From Gemmatimonadota bacterium (lineage in GTDB: Bacteria; Latescibacterota; UBA2968; UBA8231), in assembly GCA_018672475.1 (NCBI GenBank), contig JABHFS010000207.1:1-64000 (forward strand): a DNA stretch of 64,000 nt, in the 5' to 3' direction. Both the position numbers and the translations under genes were made by a program. The notes below the pieces were generated by a model that searched no databases, was not told the origin of the DNA, and was given only the letters and a program-made list of their open reading frames with translations. Below are positions 43,506 through 53,013 of the stretch, one piece after another (the stretch's first letter is position 1; each line of letters opens with the position of its first letter).

Positions 43506-45197
43506 TCAATCCTCGTCTGTCTTTTTACCGACGAGTAAGAGGATGGCTGTAATAATGGCCAATCCCAAGACCAGACCAACGGCCGGCGACCAGAATAGCG
43601 TGCTGCCTAAGTAACCGCAGGAGCCGGCGACGGCCATTGTCGTCAAGGCGTAAGGGGCTTGTGTGCGGACGTGGGCGAGGTGGTCGCAGGAAGAGGCGAT
43701 CGAAGAGAGCACGGTCGTGTCGCTGATTGGGGAGCAATGGTCGCCGAATATGGCGCCGTCGAGTACGGCCGCGGCGACCAACACGGTTAGCCCGAGACCG
43801 CCCATGTCGTAGGCGACCGGGATCATAGTCGGTAGGAGGATGGCCATGGTCGTCCATGAGGTGCCTATTGAGAAGGCGACAACCGCGGCGAGCAGGAAGA
43901 CGATTAGGGGAAGAAAATTGGGATCGAGGAAGCTGGACAGCGCGCCGATGATATAGGCTGAGGTCTCGACGGCTTCGCAGGTTTCCTTGATGGCCCAGGC
44001 CAGGACCAGGATCACCAGCGCATAGGAGAAACCGGTAATGCCGGTTATCCAGGTTTTAGCTATCTGCACGATGCCGAGTGGCCGTGCCTCGCTCGATTCT
44101 TCGCGGCGGGTGAGCGCAAGTATCATGGCCAGGGCCGAACCGAGCAAGGCAGCGATAAACATGACTTTGGCGCCGTCGGCATTGGCGAAGGTTTCGATCC
44201 AGTAGAGGCGGGCAAAAAAACCGTGCGCTGTGCGTGCCGCGACGACGGCGGGCGCGTTGTACGCGTCGAGGTGCATGCCGCCGAGTACGCCGAATACGAC
44301 GACTAAGACGGGTGCCGCGGCCACGGCCCAATGCGCGCGCAAGCCTGGGTGGTCGGCGATCTGGTCTTCGTTGCCGGTCGGCGGATGCGCGCCGGGGGCG
44401 AGGACTTGGCCGGTCTTTCGGGCACGGCGTTCGGCTGTGAGCATGGGGCCGTAGTCGCGTCCGAGAGCGGTTGAGATAAGCACGAAGGCCAGGGTCAATA
44501 GGCAGTAAAAACGGGCAGGCATTGCCCGGAAGAACAATTCGTAGCCTGAGACGCCAGATTGAACCTGGTTCATCGCACTGTCGAAGAGCCCAACTTCAAA
44601 GCCGACCCAAGTACTGACGATGGCGACGCCGGCGACTGGTGCGGCGGTGGAGTCGACGAGGAAGGCCAGTTTTTCGCGCGAGATGCGGAAGCGGTCAGTG
44701 ATCGGCCGCATGGTGGTGCCGACGACGAGGGTATTGGCGTAGTCGTCGAAGAAGATGGCCAGACCCAAAAGAGCGGTGGCCATTCGGGTCGAACGTGCGC
44801 CGGCGGCTTTGGCGATCAACAATTCGGCGATGCCGCGTGTGCCTCCAGCCAACGAGATTACGCGCACCATGCCGATGAGCGAAGCGGTGAAGCCGAGGAT
44901 GAAAAGCTGGAACGAATCGCGCAGCGGCGACCAGATGAAATCTAGGAGACCGTGCTGCAGGCCGCGCAAGGGAATCAGATAGAGGGGGGTGTCCGCCGGC
45001 AGGGCGATTATCGCGCCGCCGAAGATCGCCAACGTCAAACCGAGGATCAGCCGCCCTGTGCTAATGGCGATGAGTATCGCGGCAACGGGCGGAAAGAGGC
45101 TCAGGCCGCTGGTATCGCCTTGCTCGGGAATAAGCGCGGTGAAAGCCCAAGCGGCGGTCAGCGCCAACGGCAGTCGGATAGCGAATGGGATGTTCAA
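43506..45197 (-). CDS. NhaC-type Na+/H+ antiporter family protein
   Basis: 563 residues with about twelve transmembrane segments. IFFDDYANTLVVGTTMRPITD carries the conserved Asp pair of NhaC/ArsB-like carriers, and IGTSWTTMAILLPTMIPVA and IFGDHCSPISDTTVLSS are the inverted-repeat motifs of NhaC. This long form exists in marine bacteria and may exchange Na+ for H+ or amino acids. It is 28 bases downstream of the SSS transporter gene, so the two form a Na+-linked operon. Confidence 0.88.
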   Translation of the reverse strand: MNIPFAIRLPLALTAAWAFTALIPEQGDTSGLSLFPPVAAILIAISTGRLILGLTLAIFGGAIIALPADTPLYLIPLRGLQHGLLDFIWSPLRDSFQLFILGFTASLIGMVRVISLAGGTRGIAELLIAKAAGARSTRMATALLGLAIFFDDYANTLVVGTTMRPITDRFRISREKLAFLVDSTAAPVAGVAIVSTWVGFEVGLFDSAMNQVQSGVSGYELFFRAMPARFYCLLTLAFVLISTALGRDYGPMLTAERRARKTGQVLAPGAHPPTGNEDQIADHPGLRAHWAVAAAPVLVVVFGVLGGMHLDAYNAPAVVAARTAHGFFARLYWIETFANADGAKVMFIAALLGSALAMILALTRREESSEARPLGIVQIAKTWITGITGFSYALVILVLAWAIKETCEAVETSAYIIGALSSFLDPNFLPLIVFLLAAVVAFSIGTSWTTMAILLPTMIPVAYDMGGLGLTVLVAAAVLDGAIFGDHCSPISDTTVLSSIASSCDHLAHVRTQAPYALTTMAVAGSCGYLGSTLFWSPAVGLVLGLAIITAILLLVGKKTDED

Positions 45198-45225
45198 GGG
45201 GATCCGTTGCGTCTTGGCAAGGGGT

Positions 45226-47100
45226 TTATGCCTCTTGGGTTAGAGGTTCAACTTCCCGTTCGGGCACGGTGGACATTTCCAACTTAAAAGCCAGCAGATA
45301 CATCATAATACAGCCGATGATCCACCAGACGATTTGCCAGACCCAGAGCGTGGGTATGCCAAAGGGCCAAAGCGCGGGATCGCTTTCGTTGCCCAATACC
45401 GCAAAGGGACCAATGGCGCAGAGAAACCAGACGATCGTCAGGATCCAAGCCGGCCGTTTCCATTTCTTTTTGTGTTCTGGTAAGGCAGTGTGCTCTTTGA
45501 GGAAATCGTGGTAGCGGTCGCGGTGGCTTAGGGCTTCGGAATTCTTGGATTGGCTGAATAGGCTGACGAGCACGACGGTGCCGAGGTTGAACAGTATGCC
45601 CCAGCCCGCGCTGTGTAGGGTTAGCGGATAGCGGCCGATGCCGATTAGTCCGCCCAATTCAGTGATATAGGTGAAGGTTACGGCTATGAGGCCGGCGATC
45701 AGGCCGTAGACAATGCCCTGGGATGTGAAGAAGCGGATATAGCAGATGCCCAAAAGCGCCGGCCACATCTGGAAACCATAAGAGACGGCTAACCCTCCGA
45801 GCAGGACCAGCAGATCTCCTGAAGCCAAGCCGACCAATAGGGCCATGGCGACGACGATGGCGACGCTGAGGCGGCCGACAAAAATCTGCGCTGCGTTTGA
45901 GGCTTCTTTGTTGAAGAAATGGCGATAGAGGTCCCGCGTGATAATACCGCTCGCAGTCGACATATAGGCGGCGCCGGTCGATTGCATTGCGGCTAAGGCG
46001 CAAACGGCTAAAAGCCCCAATAGGATGGGGTAGCTATCGGCGAGCGTGTCGATCAAATAGGGCACGAGTTGGTCCGAAGAGGGCAGGCCGAGCGGTTGGG
46101 TGCCGGGGATCAAGCCCATGTCGAGAATGCGGACACTCAAACCCTGGATGGCGGTGAAGAAGAACATGATCCCACCGATGACGAGCGAGGAGGCGACGAC
46201 TTGTTGCCAGGGAAAGGGCGAGGGATCGCGGTTGGCGAAGGCCCACATCGAAAAAGCCGGGGCCGATTGGATTCCCATTAGCGCGAACATATAGGTTAGG
46301 ATCATCAAGCCAGTCCAGGGACCGCCGGCCGAATCGAAGAAGAGGGTTCCGGTGCGTTCGAGCAATGAGCTTGACTCGGGCCGGGTGGGAATGGCGACCA
46401 TATCGGGTTTTTGCTGGGCGAGGGTGGCTAGGCCGGTCTTGAAAGCGGCCCAGCCGCCGACTAGGTCAAGCGCGATAAAACCGAGCACGACGATGCCGAG
46501 GGCCAGCAGGACGCATTGAGCGCAATCGACATAGGCGACCGAGCGCAAACCGCCCGAGGCGACATAGATAAAGACGACGACCGAGAGCATGATCGCCCCG
46601 CCTTCGACGGTGCCGATAAAAGTGCCTTCCAAAGGCGTACCGGTCATCAGGCGTTTGAAAAGCAGGCCCGATGCTTTGAGCTGTATGCCGAGATAGGGCA
46701 CGCTGAAGACGAGGGCGACGAGGGCGGTGAGGATGCGCATTGCGTCGGTGCGGTAGTAGGCGCTGAACATCTCGCCCGGGGTGATAAAACCGTAGCGCTT
46801 GCCTAGTAACCACTGGCGCTTGAGGAACATGACGCCGGTGAATGGGATGGTGATGGCGTAAAAGGAGGCAAAGGCGTAGGGCAGGCCGACACTGTAGATG
46901 GTGCCGGGGTGACCGACGAAAGTCCAGCCGCTGAAGGATGTAGCGGTGGCGGCGAGTACGAAGACCCAGATACCGATACCGCGGCCGGCGATAAAATAAT
47001 CGGAGGCCGTTTTGGTCTGACGAGCGCCTCTCAGACCCCAGAAAATGCAATAGGACCAATAGCCGAGGGTGAAGACCAATAACCAGACCAGTTTTTCCAA
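45226..47100 (-). CDS. Sodium:solute symporter (SSS family)
   Basis: 624 residues with about 13-14 transmembrane segments. FIAGRGIGIWVFVLAATATS and STASGIITRDLYRHFF are SSS signatures; the Na+ site region near TM8 (TGAAYMSTASG) looks intact. The C-terminus is amphipathic, with a hydrophobic double helix near the end. Substrate is unknown; the proline/choline-type branch is plausible. The gene starts 12 bases after a dead glutamate dehydrogenase, so it may once have been part of amino-acid utilisation. Confidence 0.88.
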   Translation of the reverse strand: MEKLVWLLVFTLGYWSYCIFWGLRGARQTKTASDYFIAGRGIGIWVFVLAATATSFSGWTFVGHPGTIYSVGLPYAFASFYAITIPFTGVMFLKRQWLLGKRYGFITPGEMFSAYYRTDAMRILTALVALVFSVPYLGIQLKASGLLFKRLMTGTPLEGTFIGTVEGGAIMLSVVVFIYVASGGLRSVAYVDCAQCVLLALGIVVLGFIALDLVGGWAAFKTGLATLAQQKPDMVAIPTRPESSSLLERTGTLFFDSAGGPWTGLMILTYMFALMGIQSAPAFSMWAFANRDPSPFPWQQVVASSLVIGGIMFFFTAIQGLSVRILDMGLIPGTQPLGLPSSDQLVPYLIDTLADSYPILLGLLAVCALAAMQSTGAAYMSTASGIITRDLYRHFFNKEASNAAQIFVGRLSVAIVVAMALLVGLASGDLLVLLGGLAVSYGFQMWPALLGICYIRFFTSQGIVYGLIAGLIAVTFTYITELGGLIGIGRYPLTLHSAGWGILFNLGTVVLVSLFSQSKNSEALSHRDRYHDFLKEHTALPEHKKKWKRPAWILTIVWFLCAIGPFAVLGNESDPALWPFGIPTLWVWQIVWWIIGCIMMYLLAFKLEMSTVPEREVEPLTQEA

Positions 47101-47112
47101 ATCGGTAGCTCC

Positions 47113-47594
47113 TTAGAGGCCGCCGCGAATACGCTCGGCCCCGGCAACGCGCTCGATGGCGATGCCGGGGATATCGAGGTCATGGCCGAGGGCGAAACCG
47201 ATGCGCTCGATGAATTTGCGCGTCAGGCGTTCGAGTGCATGCTGCGAGAGCTGGTGCGGGTCGCAGGTGATGCCGCCCTTGGCGCCGCCAAAAGGCACGT
47301 TGACCAGCGCGGTCTTCCAAGCCATCAGCGAGGCGAGTGAACGGACCTCGTCGAAATCGACTCCGGATAGAAGCGCAGCCCGCCCTTCATTGGACTGCGC
47401 ACCGCGTTGTGCTGGACCCGGTAGTCGACAAAGACCTTGGAGGTCGCCCTCGTCGGTGCGGATAGGCACTTCGACCTGGATTCGCGAAACGGCGTCTTGA
47501 GCAACAGCTGCATTTCTTCGTCGAGACTGATCAGATCGGCGGCCTTGTCGAAAAGGCGGTTTGTGTTCTCGTAGTTGTGGATCTTTTCAGTCAT
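47113..47594 (-). pseudogene. Glutamate dehydrogenase, multiply frameshifted and truncated
   Basis: Translations of two alternating frames rebuild a Glu/Leu/Phe/Val dehydrogenase N-domain: SLDEEMQLLLKTPFRES, then VPIRTDEG in the other frame, then VFVDYRVQHNAVRSPMKGG in the first, then DFDEVRSLASLMAWKTALVN and PFGGAKGGITCDP in the second. That needs at least three frame changes. Translation ends at IGFALGHDLDIPG plus an aberrant tail; the whole NAD-binding domain is lost. The start codon at 47594 (MTEKIHNYEN) is still recognisable. Confidence 0.85.
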
Positions 47595-47607
47595 GACCGC
47601 TCGTTTT

Positions 47608-48534
47608 TTAGTCGATGAGCCCTATGTCGTAAAGCATGTTGGTGATCTTCCACGAACCAGAACGGCGACTCATCGTCCAGAGGACGTAGCGTTCCTTCTG
47701 ATGTTTGGCGGGACCTGCGGTGTGTTGGATGGCCACGGTCTCGTGCGTTACAGCTAGCCCCTCGTTGCCGGAGGGGCCCACTGCCGAGTGCAGTATTTTG
47801 CGGTCGAGGTCGTATTGAGTGTAGGGTAGGCGCTTGTCGAGCCATTTCCCCATCTCCTCGATACCGCTGAAGGCGATGGTCCAGGTGCCGGGTTTGAAGG
47901 TCATGCCGCCGTTATAGCCGGTGAAGTGTTCGTCGAAGAGTCCGAGGATATCCGAAGCGTTGCCGCCTTCCCACGCCTGGCTTTCGCGCTGCAGAAGATC
48001 CGATATGCCGTCATGCGTGCCCGAGTCGGCTGCCGGCAGTAACGAGTCGCCCAAGTCCGATACCATCGCGGTGGCTAGCCATTGGTCCTCGATCTTGAGA
48101 AATGTCCAAAGCCGCTGGATCTGGACGGGGGTGGTCGCGCCGGATGCGCGGTCGATGACCTGGCCCGAATCAATCGTGGTAGCAAAGGCGTGCGTAGTGC
48201 GCACTGAGATTATTGGGATCGTCCGGGTTATCTCATAGCGGTGGGTTTCGAGGTCGGCGTTGATCTGCTTGGCGAGGGCGTCGCGATTCTCGTGCAAAAT
48301 GGTCCAGGCACGCGGGTCGCCGTTGGCATGGCCCTGATAGGCGACGAAACGCTCGTCATATGTTTTGAGGGTCAATTCGGAATCGCCCCGGCGGTATCCG
48401 GATACATCGTTGGACAGCGCTTGGCGGATGAGGATGGTCTCGGGCGTTTCGCCGGCGTGGGCCTGCTGGCCTACCGGGGGCGAAACCAAGAGGCAGAATA
48501 GGGACAGGCAGATCGTTTTTTTCATTGCGGCCAT
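47608..48534 (-). CDS. Secreted protein with two NTF2-like (SnoaL-type) domains
   Basis: 308 residues from the ATG at 48534 (or the one at 48525); signal peptide about 1-25 ending QAHA. Two similar halves follow: one with YRRGDSELTLKTYDERFVAY and another with WEGGNASDILGLFDEHFTGY, each having the 'aw..gD...l...y.ddf..y' pattern of NTF2-like folds and ending in W-x-I strands. The fold duplication may make a pocket dimer in one chain. Function unknown; such domains can be enzymes or ligand carriers in the periplasm. It is 11 bases downstream of the HEAT-repeat lipoprotein gene. Confidence 0.75.
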   Translation of the reverse strand: MAAMKKTICLSLFCLLVSPPVGQQAHAGETPETILIRQALSNDVSGYRRGDSELTLKTYDERFVAYQGHANGDPRAWTILHENRDALAKQINADLETHRYEITRTIPIISVRTTHAFATTIDSGQVIDRASGATTPVQIQRLWTFLKIEDQWLATAMVSDLGDSLLPAADSGTHDGISDLLQRESQAWEGGNASDILGLFDEHFTGYNGGMTFKPGTWTIAFSGIEEMGKWLDKRLPYTQYDLDRKILHSAVGPSGNEGLAVTHETVAIQHTAGPAKHQKERYVLWTMSRRSGSWKITNMLYDIGLID

Positions 48535-48545
48535 AGGGTTTCGAG

Positions 48546-49754
48546 TCAACTGGGGCCGAGTTGGCCCAAAGCCCACTCGGCGTAATAGGCAACGGTGGCG
48601 TCGTCGTCGGTGCGCAGGCTTTCGAGTCGGGCCCGGCTTTGGCCGGTGCCGATTTGACCGAGGGCGATAATGGCGTTGACGCGCACTTCGGCGGTTTTGT
48701 CGGTGGTCGCCTCGATCAGCGAGGCGATCGCCGTCTGGACCCGTGCCTGGCCTAAGACCTGGGCGGCACCGGCTCGGGCGAGTGGGGCCTCTGCGCTGAG
48801 GGCGCTGATCAGTTGGGACTCGACCGAACCGGATTGGCTTTGTACCTCGGCAAGAAATTTCACGGCGTTGGCCCGTAGAATCGAGTCGGTGTTGCGCAGG
48901 GCCTGGAAAAGGAAGTCAATGCCCTGGGCCTGGTCGAGGGTGGCGAGGGCGGCGGCAGCGCTAAAGCGGACTTGGTTGCTGGGATCTGTCAGCAGGTTCA
49001 CCAGGGCTTGGGTTGGGCCCGGGTCGCCGATCTGGCCGAGGGCGTTGGCGGCGCGTTGGCGGTGCACGGGCTCCTCTGCAGTGAGTTGCGTGACGAGCTG
49101 GTCTTTGACCTTGTCGATGATTTGCCGCAGGGCCTGTTGCTGGGGGCCGCCGTCGGTGCTTAGTCTCATAAGCAATGGGACGCCGAAATAGCTCGATTCC
49201 TCTAGGCCTTGCAGGGCGATCGGGGCGAGTCGCGCGTCGGTGAAGGCGGCTTCGATCTCGTCATCTCCGACATTGTCGTCCATTTTGACGATGGCGATGG
49301 CCGCATGGATGCGGATGACGGGATTGCTGTCCTTGAGTTGGACCTTCAACGCGTCTATGCCGACTTGGCTGTAGCCGATTTGGCCGATGGCCCAGAGGCA
49401 GGCGGTGCGTTCGTTCTCGGTATAGGCGGCGGTGATGCGATCCTTGAGCGCCGCCGTCGCACCGCGCGGTTTTATGCGGCCTAACGCCTGTGCGCAGCCG
49501 GTGCGCAATTGCTCCTGCTCGTCGCGGAATTCGCGATAGTCCTCGCCCACATACAGGCCGGGGTTGAGGCGAGCGATCAGTTGGCGGGCGGCGGGTCGGC
49601 CGATGGTTGCAAGGTTGTCGACGGCTTGTTGCCAACCGGGGGAGTCGATCGGATGGGCGGCGATCTGTTCGAGCAGGTCGACGACTTGTTCTTCGGTTGT
49701 GCTACAGGCGCTGAGTGAAAACAACAGGAGGCAGGTCAGTCGCTTGGCGATCAT
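48546..49754 (-). CDS. HEAT-repeat lipoprotein
   Basis: 402 residues. Lipobox LSAC (Cys ~17) marks an envelope lipoprotein. The body is a solenoid of about ten HEAT/PBS-lyase-type repeats, with repeated cores such as CAQALGRIKPRGATAALKD, RAANALGQIGDPGPTQALVN and RVNAIIALGQIGTGQSRARL. These scaffolds bind other proteins; no catalytic residues are visible. It is probably cotranscribed with the NTF2-like secreted protein. Confidence 0.85.
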   Translation of the reverse strand: MIAKRLTCLLLFSLSACSTTEEQVVDLLEQIAAHPIDSPGWQQAVDNLATIGRPAARQLIARLNPGLYVGEDYREFRDEQEQLRTGCAQALGRIKPRGATAALKDRITAAYTENERTACLWAIGQIGYSQVGIDALKVQLKDSNPVIRIHAAIAIVKMDDNVGDDEIEAAFTDARLAPIALQGLEESSYFGVPLLMRLSTDGGPQQQALRQIIDKVKDQLVTQLTAEEPVHRQRAANALGQIGDPGPTQALVNLLTDPSNQVRFSAAAALATLDQAQGIDFLFQALRNTDSILRANAVKFLAEVQSQSGSVESQLISALSAEAPLARAGAAQVLGQARVQTAIASLIEATTDKTAEVRVNAIIALGQIGTGQSRARLESLRTDDDATVAYYAEWALGQLGPS

Positions 49755-49816
49755 AGGGGTCTCGGCGGGTTACAGGTTGCAGAACGGCCGTAATTTAAGC
49801 GGTGTCAGGGCATAAA

Positions 49817-52060
49817 TCAACTAGTAGTGGATACCGTTGATTCGCCGAACTTCGCGACGAGAAAGACTTGACTCGTCGTCCAGGTCACGGTGTGGTTGGC
49901 CAAACAGTGGTCGAAGAGCTTGCGGACCTGCTGCAATTCGTCCTCGTCGAGGGCCTGGGCGAGAAAGTTGGCGTAGGTGTGGCGCTTCTCGCCTCCTGGG
50001 CTAAACCAGTGGTTAAGTTGCCTGAGTTCTATAAGGCGTTGGCTTTGCAGGCTCTCGACTTTGCTTTGCACCTGGGTAAAACCCGCTGCGGTGAAGTGGG
50101 CGACGAGATCTTCGACATTCCAATTGACTTGGGGGTTGCTGGCGTCGGCGTAAATCGCTTCCTCGGCGGCGATTAGGCGCTCGCTCAAATCTGGATCCAA
50201 GCGGTTGAGGTCGACAAGTTGGTGCAGTCTTTGTGATTGGCAAGAGAGGGTCTCGACAAGACTAATGCGGCTTTGTGGGGCGAGCTGCTTGGCTAAGGCA
50301 ACGGCGACTTCAGCTTTGTCGGCGAGCGGGCCTAGCGCATTGCGGCCGAGCACCGCGTCGAAGCGCAGGCCGGGTTCGCGTGCGTCGACCTGTTCGGCGA
50401 GGTCGAGCAAAGGCCCTTGGATCACTTCGGGGCGTTCGAGCTCAGGCAGATAGGTCGCGGTCTCGTGCAGGGCGATCGCCGCGATCTTGTCGGTGGAATG
50501 CGCCCAGACCCGGCCTTCGGGTACGCGGCGCATGGCCTCCCACGTGAGCAGGCCGGTGTTCGATTCGAGGTCGAGCACCAGATGGTGGCGTTCGAGATTG
50601 AGGGGGGTGAAGAGTCGGTCGCGCAGTCGTTCGAGTTGTGCGCTGATTTCGCCACCAGCGCGTTTGAGCCACTGGTCGCGCTGTTGGTCAGGCGGCGAGA
50701 ACGAGAGCACTTCGTTCGAGTGTTGTTCCCCTTCGACCATGGCGGCCAACTGTAGCTCGCGGCGGCGGCGGACTTGGTCTCCGGTATCTTTTTCGCGGCC
50801 CTGGTCGGACGGTTGGTAGAAGGCGCGGCCCTGTAGGCTCGAAGGCAGGTATTGTTGGGCGACCCAGTGGTCGCGATAGGCGTGTGGGTAGAGGTAGCCG
50901 GCGCCGTGGCCAAAGCCCTCGCTGTCGCGGCTGGCATCTTTGAGGTGGTTGGGCACGTCATCCTCCTGCTCTTTTTCGACGGTTTCAAGGGCGTTAAAAA
51001 AGGCCAAGGTCGAATTGCTCTTGGGTGCGGTGGCCAGATAGAGGGCGGCGTGGGCTAGGGAAAAACGGCCTTCGGGTAAGCCAACGCGGTCGAAAGACTC
51101 GGCGGCGGCGACGACGACCTGAAGGGCCTCGGTGTCTGCCAGGCCGATATCCTCGCTGGCGAAGATCAACATACGGCGGAAGAGGAAGCGCGGGTCCTCA
51201 CCTGCGTAGACCATGCGCGCGAGCCAATAGAGTGTGGCGTCGGGGTCGGAGCCGCGCAGCGATTTTATAAAGGCACTGATGGTGTCGAAATGATAGTCGC
51301 CCTCTTTGTCGTAGAGTAGGGCACGGCGCTGGATCGATTCTTCGGCGACCTCGAGGTCGACGGTGATCTCACCCTGGGTATTGGGCTCGGTGGTTTCGAC
51401 GGCGAGTTCGAGGGCGTTGAGTAGTGCTCGGGCGTCGCCATTGGCCACGTCGACCAGATGCGCGAGTGCATCCGGTTGTAGGGCCACTTGACGGTTGCCA
51501 TAGCCGCGCGGGTCGACGAGCGCTTGTAGGGCTATTTTTTCGAGGTCCTTGGTATTGAGTCCCTGGAGTTGGAAGACTCGACTGCGCGAGAGCAACGGCC
51601 GGTTGACCGAAAAATAGGGATTTTCGGTCGTTGCACCAATGAGGAGAATGGTGCCGTTTTCAACCCAGGGCAGCAAGGCATCTTGTTGCGCTTTGTTGAA
51701 GCGGTGGACTTCGTCGATAAAGAGAATGGTCTTGCGGCCGTGTAGCTTGCGCAATTCACCGGCCTCATCGACGGCTTGGCGAATATCGGCGACGCCAGCC
51801 AGTACCGCATTGATCGCGATAAAATGCGCGCTAGTCGTGTTGGCGATAACCGAGGCCAAGGTGGTTTTGCCAGTGCCCGGCGGGCCATAGAAGATCAGTG
51901 ACGCGAGTTGGTCGGCCTGAATGGCGCGGCGCAACAGGCGGCCAGGGCCGAGAATGTGGTTCTGACCGATATATTCGTCCAGGTGGCGCGGACGCAGGCG
52001 GGCGGCCAGTGGTTGGTCATCGGCTTGGCGCGCCTGTAGTCCGGCTTCAAAAAGATCCAT
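49817..52060 (-). CDS. rarA: Replication-associated recombination protein RarA with fused C-terminal methyltransferase-like domain
   Basis: 747 residues, against ~430 for a plain RarA/MgsA. The clamp-loader-like AAA+ part has Walker [10 protein letters not shown] at 59-67, Walker [11 protein letters not shown] near 112-121, and the RarA C-terminal tetramer region with PNHLKDAS and YLYPHAY. The extra ~310 residues include [20 protein letters not shown], a class I methyltransferase-like strand-loop with a degraded glycine motif. Cyanobacteria carry a similar 'RarA/unknown domain' fusion. It acts at stalled replication forks; the added domain's job is unknown. Confidence 0.9.
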   Translation of the reverse strand: MDLFEAGLQARQADDQPLAARLRPRHLDEYIGQNHILGPGRLLRRAIQADQLASLIFYGPPGTGKTTLASVIANTTSAHFIAINAVLAGVADIRQAVDEAGELRKLHGRKTILFIDEVHRFNKAQQDALLPWVENGTILLIGATTENPYFSVNRPLLSRSRVFQLQGLNTKDLEKIALQALVDPRGYGNRQVALQPDALAHLVDVANGDARALLNALELAVETTEPNTQGEITVDLEVAEESIQRRALLYDKEGDYHFDTISAFIKSLRGSDPDATLYWLARMVYAGEDPRFLFRRMLIFASEDIGLADTEALQVVVAAAESFDRVGLPEGRFSLAHAALYLATAPKSNSTLAFFNALETVEKEQEDDVPNHLKDASRDSEGFGHGAGYLYPHAYRDHWVAQQYLPSSLQGRAFYQPSDQGREKDTGDQVRRRRELQLAAMVEGEQHSNEVLSFSPPDQQRDQWLKRAGGEISAQLERLRDRLFTPLNLERHHLVLDLESNTGLLTWEAMRRVPEGRVWAHSTDKIAAIALHETATYLPELERPEVIQGPLLDLAEQVDAREPGLRFDAVLGRNALGPLADKAEVAVALAKQLAPQSRISLVETLSCQSQRLHQLVDLNRLDPDLSERLIAAEEAIYADASNPQVNWNVEDLVAHFTAAGFTQVQSKVESLQSQRLIELRQLNHWFSPGGEKRHTYANFLAQALDEDELQQVRKLFDHCLANHTVTWTTSQVFLVAKFGESTVSTTS

Positions 52061-52105
52061 TTCCCACCTCCGGGGAATGAGGCGCAGTTCGCAAACATAA
52101 AAACT

Positions 52106-52134
52106 TTGGCGAACTTTGGAAATAACTATATTTA
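52106..52134 (+). promoter_or_regulatory. Predicted promoter of rlmB
   Basis: TTGGCG (52106-52111) and TATTTA (52129-52134) are separated by 17 bases in an AT-rich divergent intergenic space, ~22 bases before the rlmB start. Sequence-only prediction. Confidence 0.4.
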
Positions 52135-52156
52135 TGAACTTTAGGTTACATAATTA

Positions 52157-52912
52157 ATGGGGGGCGAGACTTTGCAGAAAAGAGATGAGGACCAGGTCGT
52201 CTGGGGACGGCACGAAGTAGCAGAAGCGCTGGAGGCCGGTCATCCGGTGCAACGCGTTTATTTTTCCCGCGAAGCTAGCGGCGAGCATATCGACAAGATC
52301 AAGGAGTTGGCGCAAAAACGCGGGGTCCGCTTTGATTTTATCGAGGTGGGAAAATTGGGCAAACTCGCTGGTACGCGTGCCCATCAGGATGTTGTCGCCA
52401 GGCTGAGTCCAGTGCGATTGGCGAGCCTGGAGGATGTCTTGGCGGGGTTGGAGGACGAATGCACGATCGTCGCACTCGACCAAGTGCGGCATTTACGCAA
52501 TGTGGGTATGATCGCCCGCAGCGCGGCGGCGGCCGGGGCGGCGGCGCTGATTTTTTCGAGCCGGGGTGGCCACCCGCTCAATGACGAGGTCGTCAAAGCT
52601 TCGTCGGGGGCGATTTTCCATCTGCCGGTAATACAGACGACGCATATCGGCCGCGACTTAGAGAAAATGCAACAGGCCGGTTTTTGGATTTACGGTCTAG
52701 CTGCGGCCGGCGGCGAAGATTTGTTCCAGGTCGACTGGCCTAAGCGCAGGGTGTTGGTCGCGGGCAATGAGAGTAAGGGATTGCGTCCGGCAGTGCAGAA
52801 AGCAACGGACGCGTTGGTGCGCATCCCGATGGCACCCGAGGTTGAATCGCTCAATGTCGCGGTAGCGATGAGCGTTGCTTTATTCGCGGCGCGCGGTCCA
52901 GGTGTGTCATAG
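52157..52912 (+). CDS. rlmB: TrmH-family 23S rRNA 2'-O-ribose methyltransferase (RlmB-like)
   Basis: 251 residues. A substrate-binding N-terminal domain (VVWGRHEVAEALEAG) precedes a SPOUT knot with motif 1 DQVRHLRNVGMIARSA, motif 2 VLVAGNESKGLRP and motif 3 IPMAPEVESLNVAVA. These mark the SpoU/TrmH family; the RlmB length and N-terminal domain suggest G2251 of 23S rRNA. Motif 1 reads HLRN instead of the usual DPxN, a mild deviation. The start at 52157 or a TTG 15 bases later are both possible. Confidence 0.85.
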   Translation: MGGETLQKRDEDQVVWGRHEVAEALEAGHPVQRVYFSREASGEHIDKIKELAQKRGVRFDFIEVGKLGKLAGTRAHQDVVARLSPVRLASLEDVLAGLEDECTIVALDQVRHLRNVGMIARSAAAAGAAALIFSSRGGHPLNDEVVKASSGAIFHLPVIQTTHIGRDLEKMQQAGFWIYGLAAAGGEDLFQVDWPKRRVLVAGNESKGLRPAVQKATDALVRIPMAPEVESLNVAVAMSVALFAARGPGVS

Positions 52913-53013
52913 CGGATATCGCTACTCTTATTTAAGTTCTACTAGACCAATCGACAGTGAATCGCGGCAAGCGAGGATGCGTTGGAACGTGTCGTTTTAA
53001 TTGGAGATATAGA

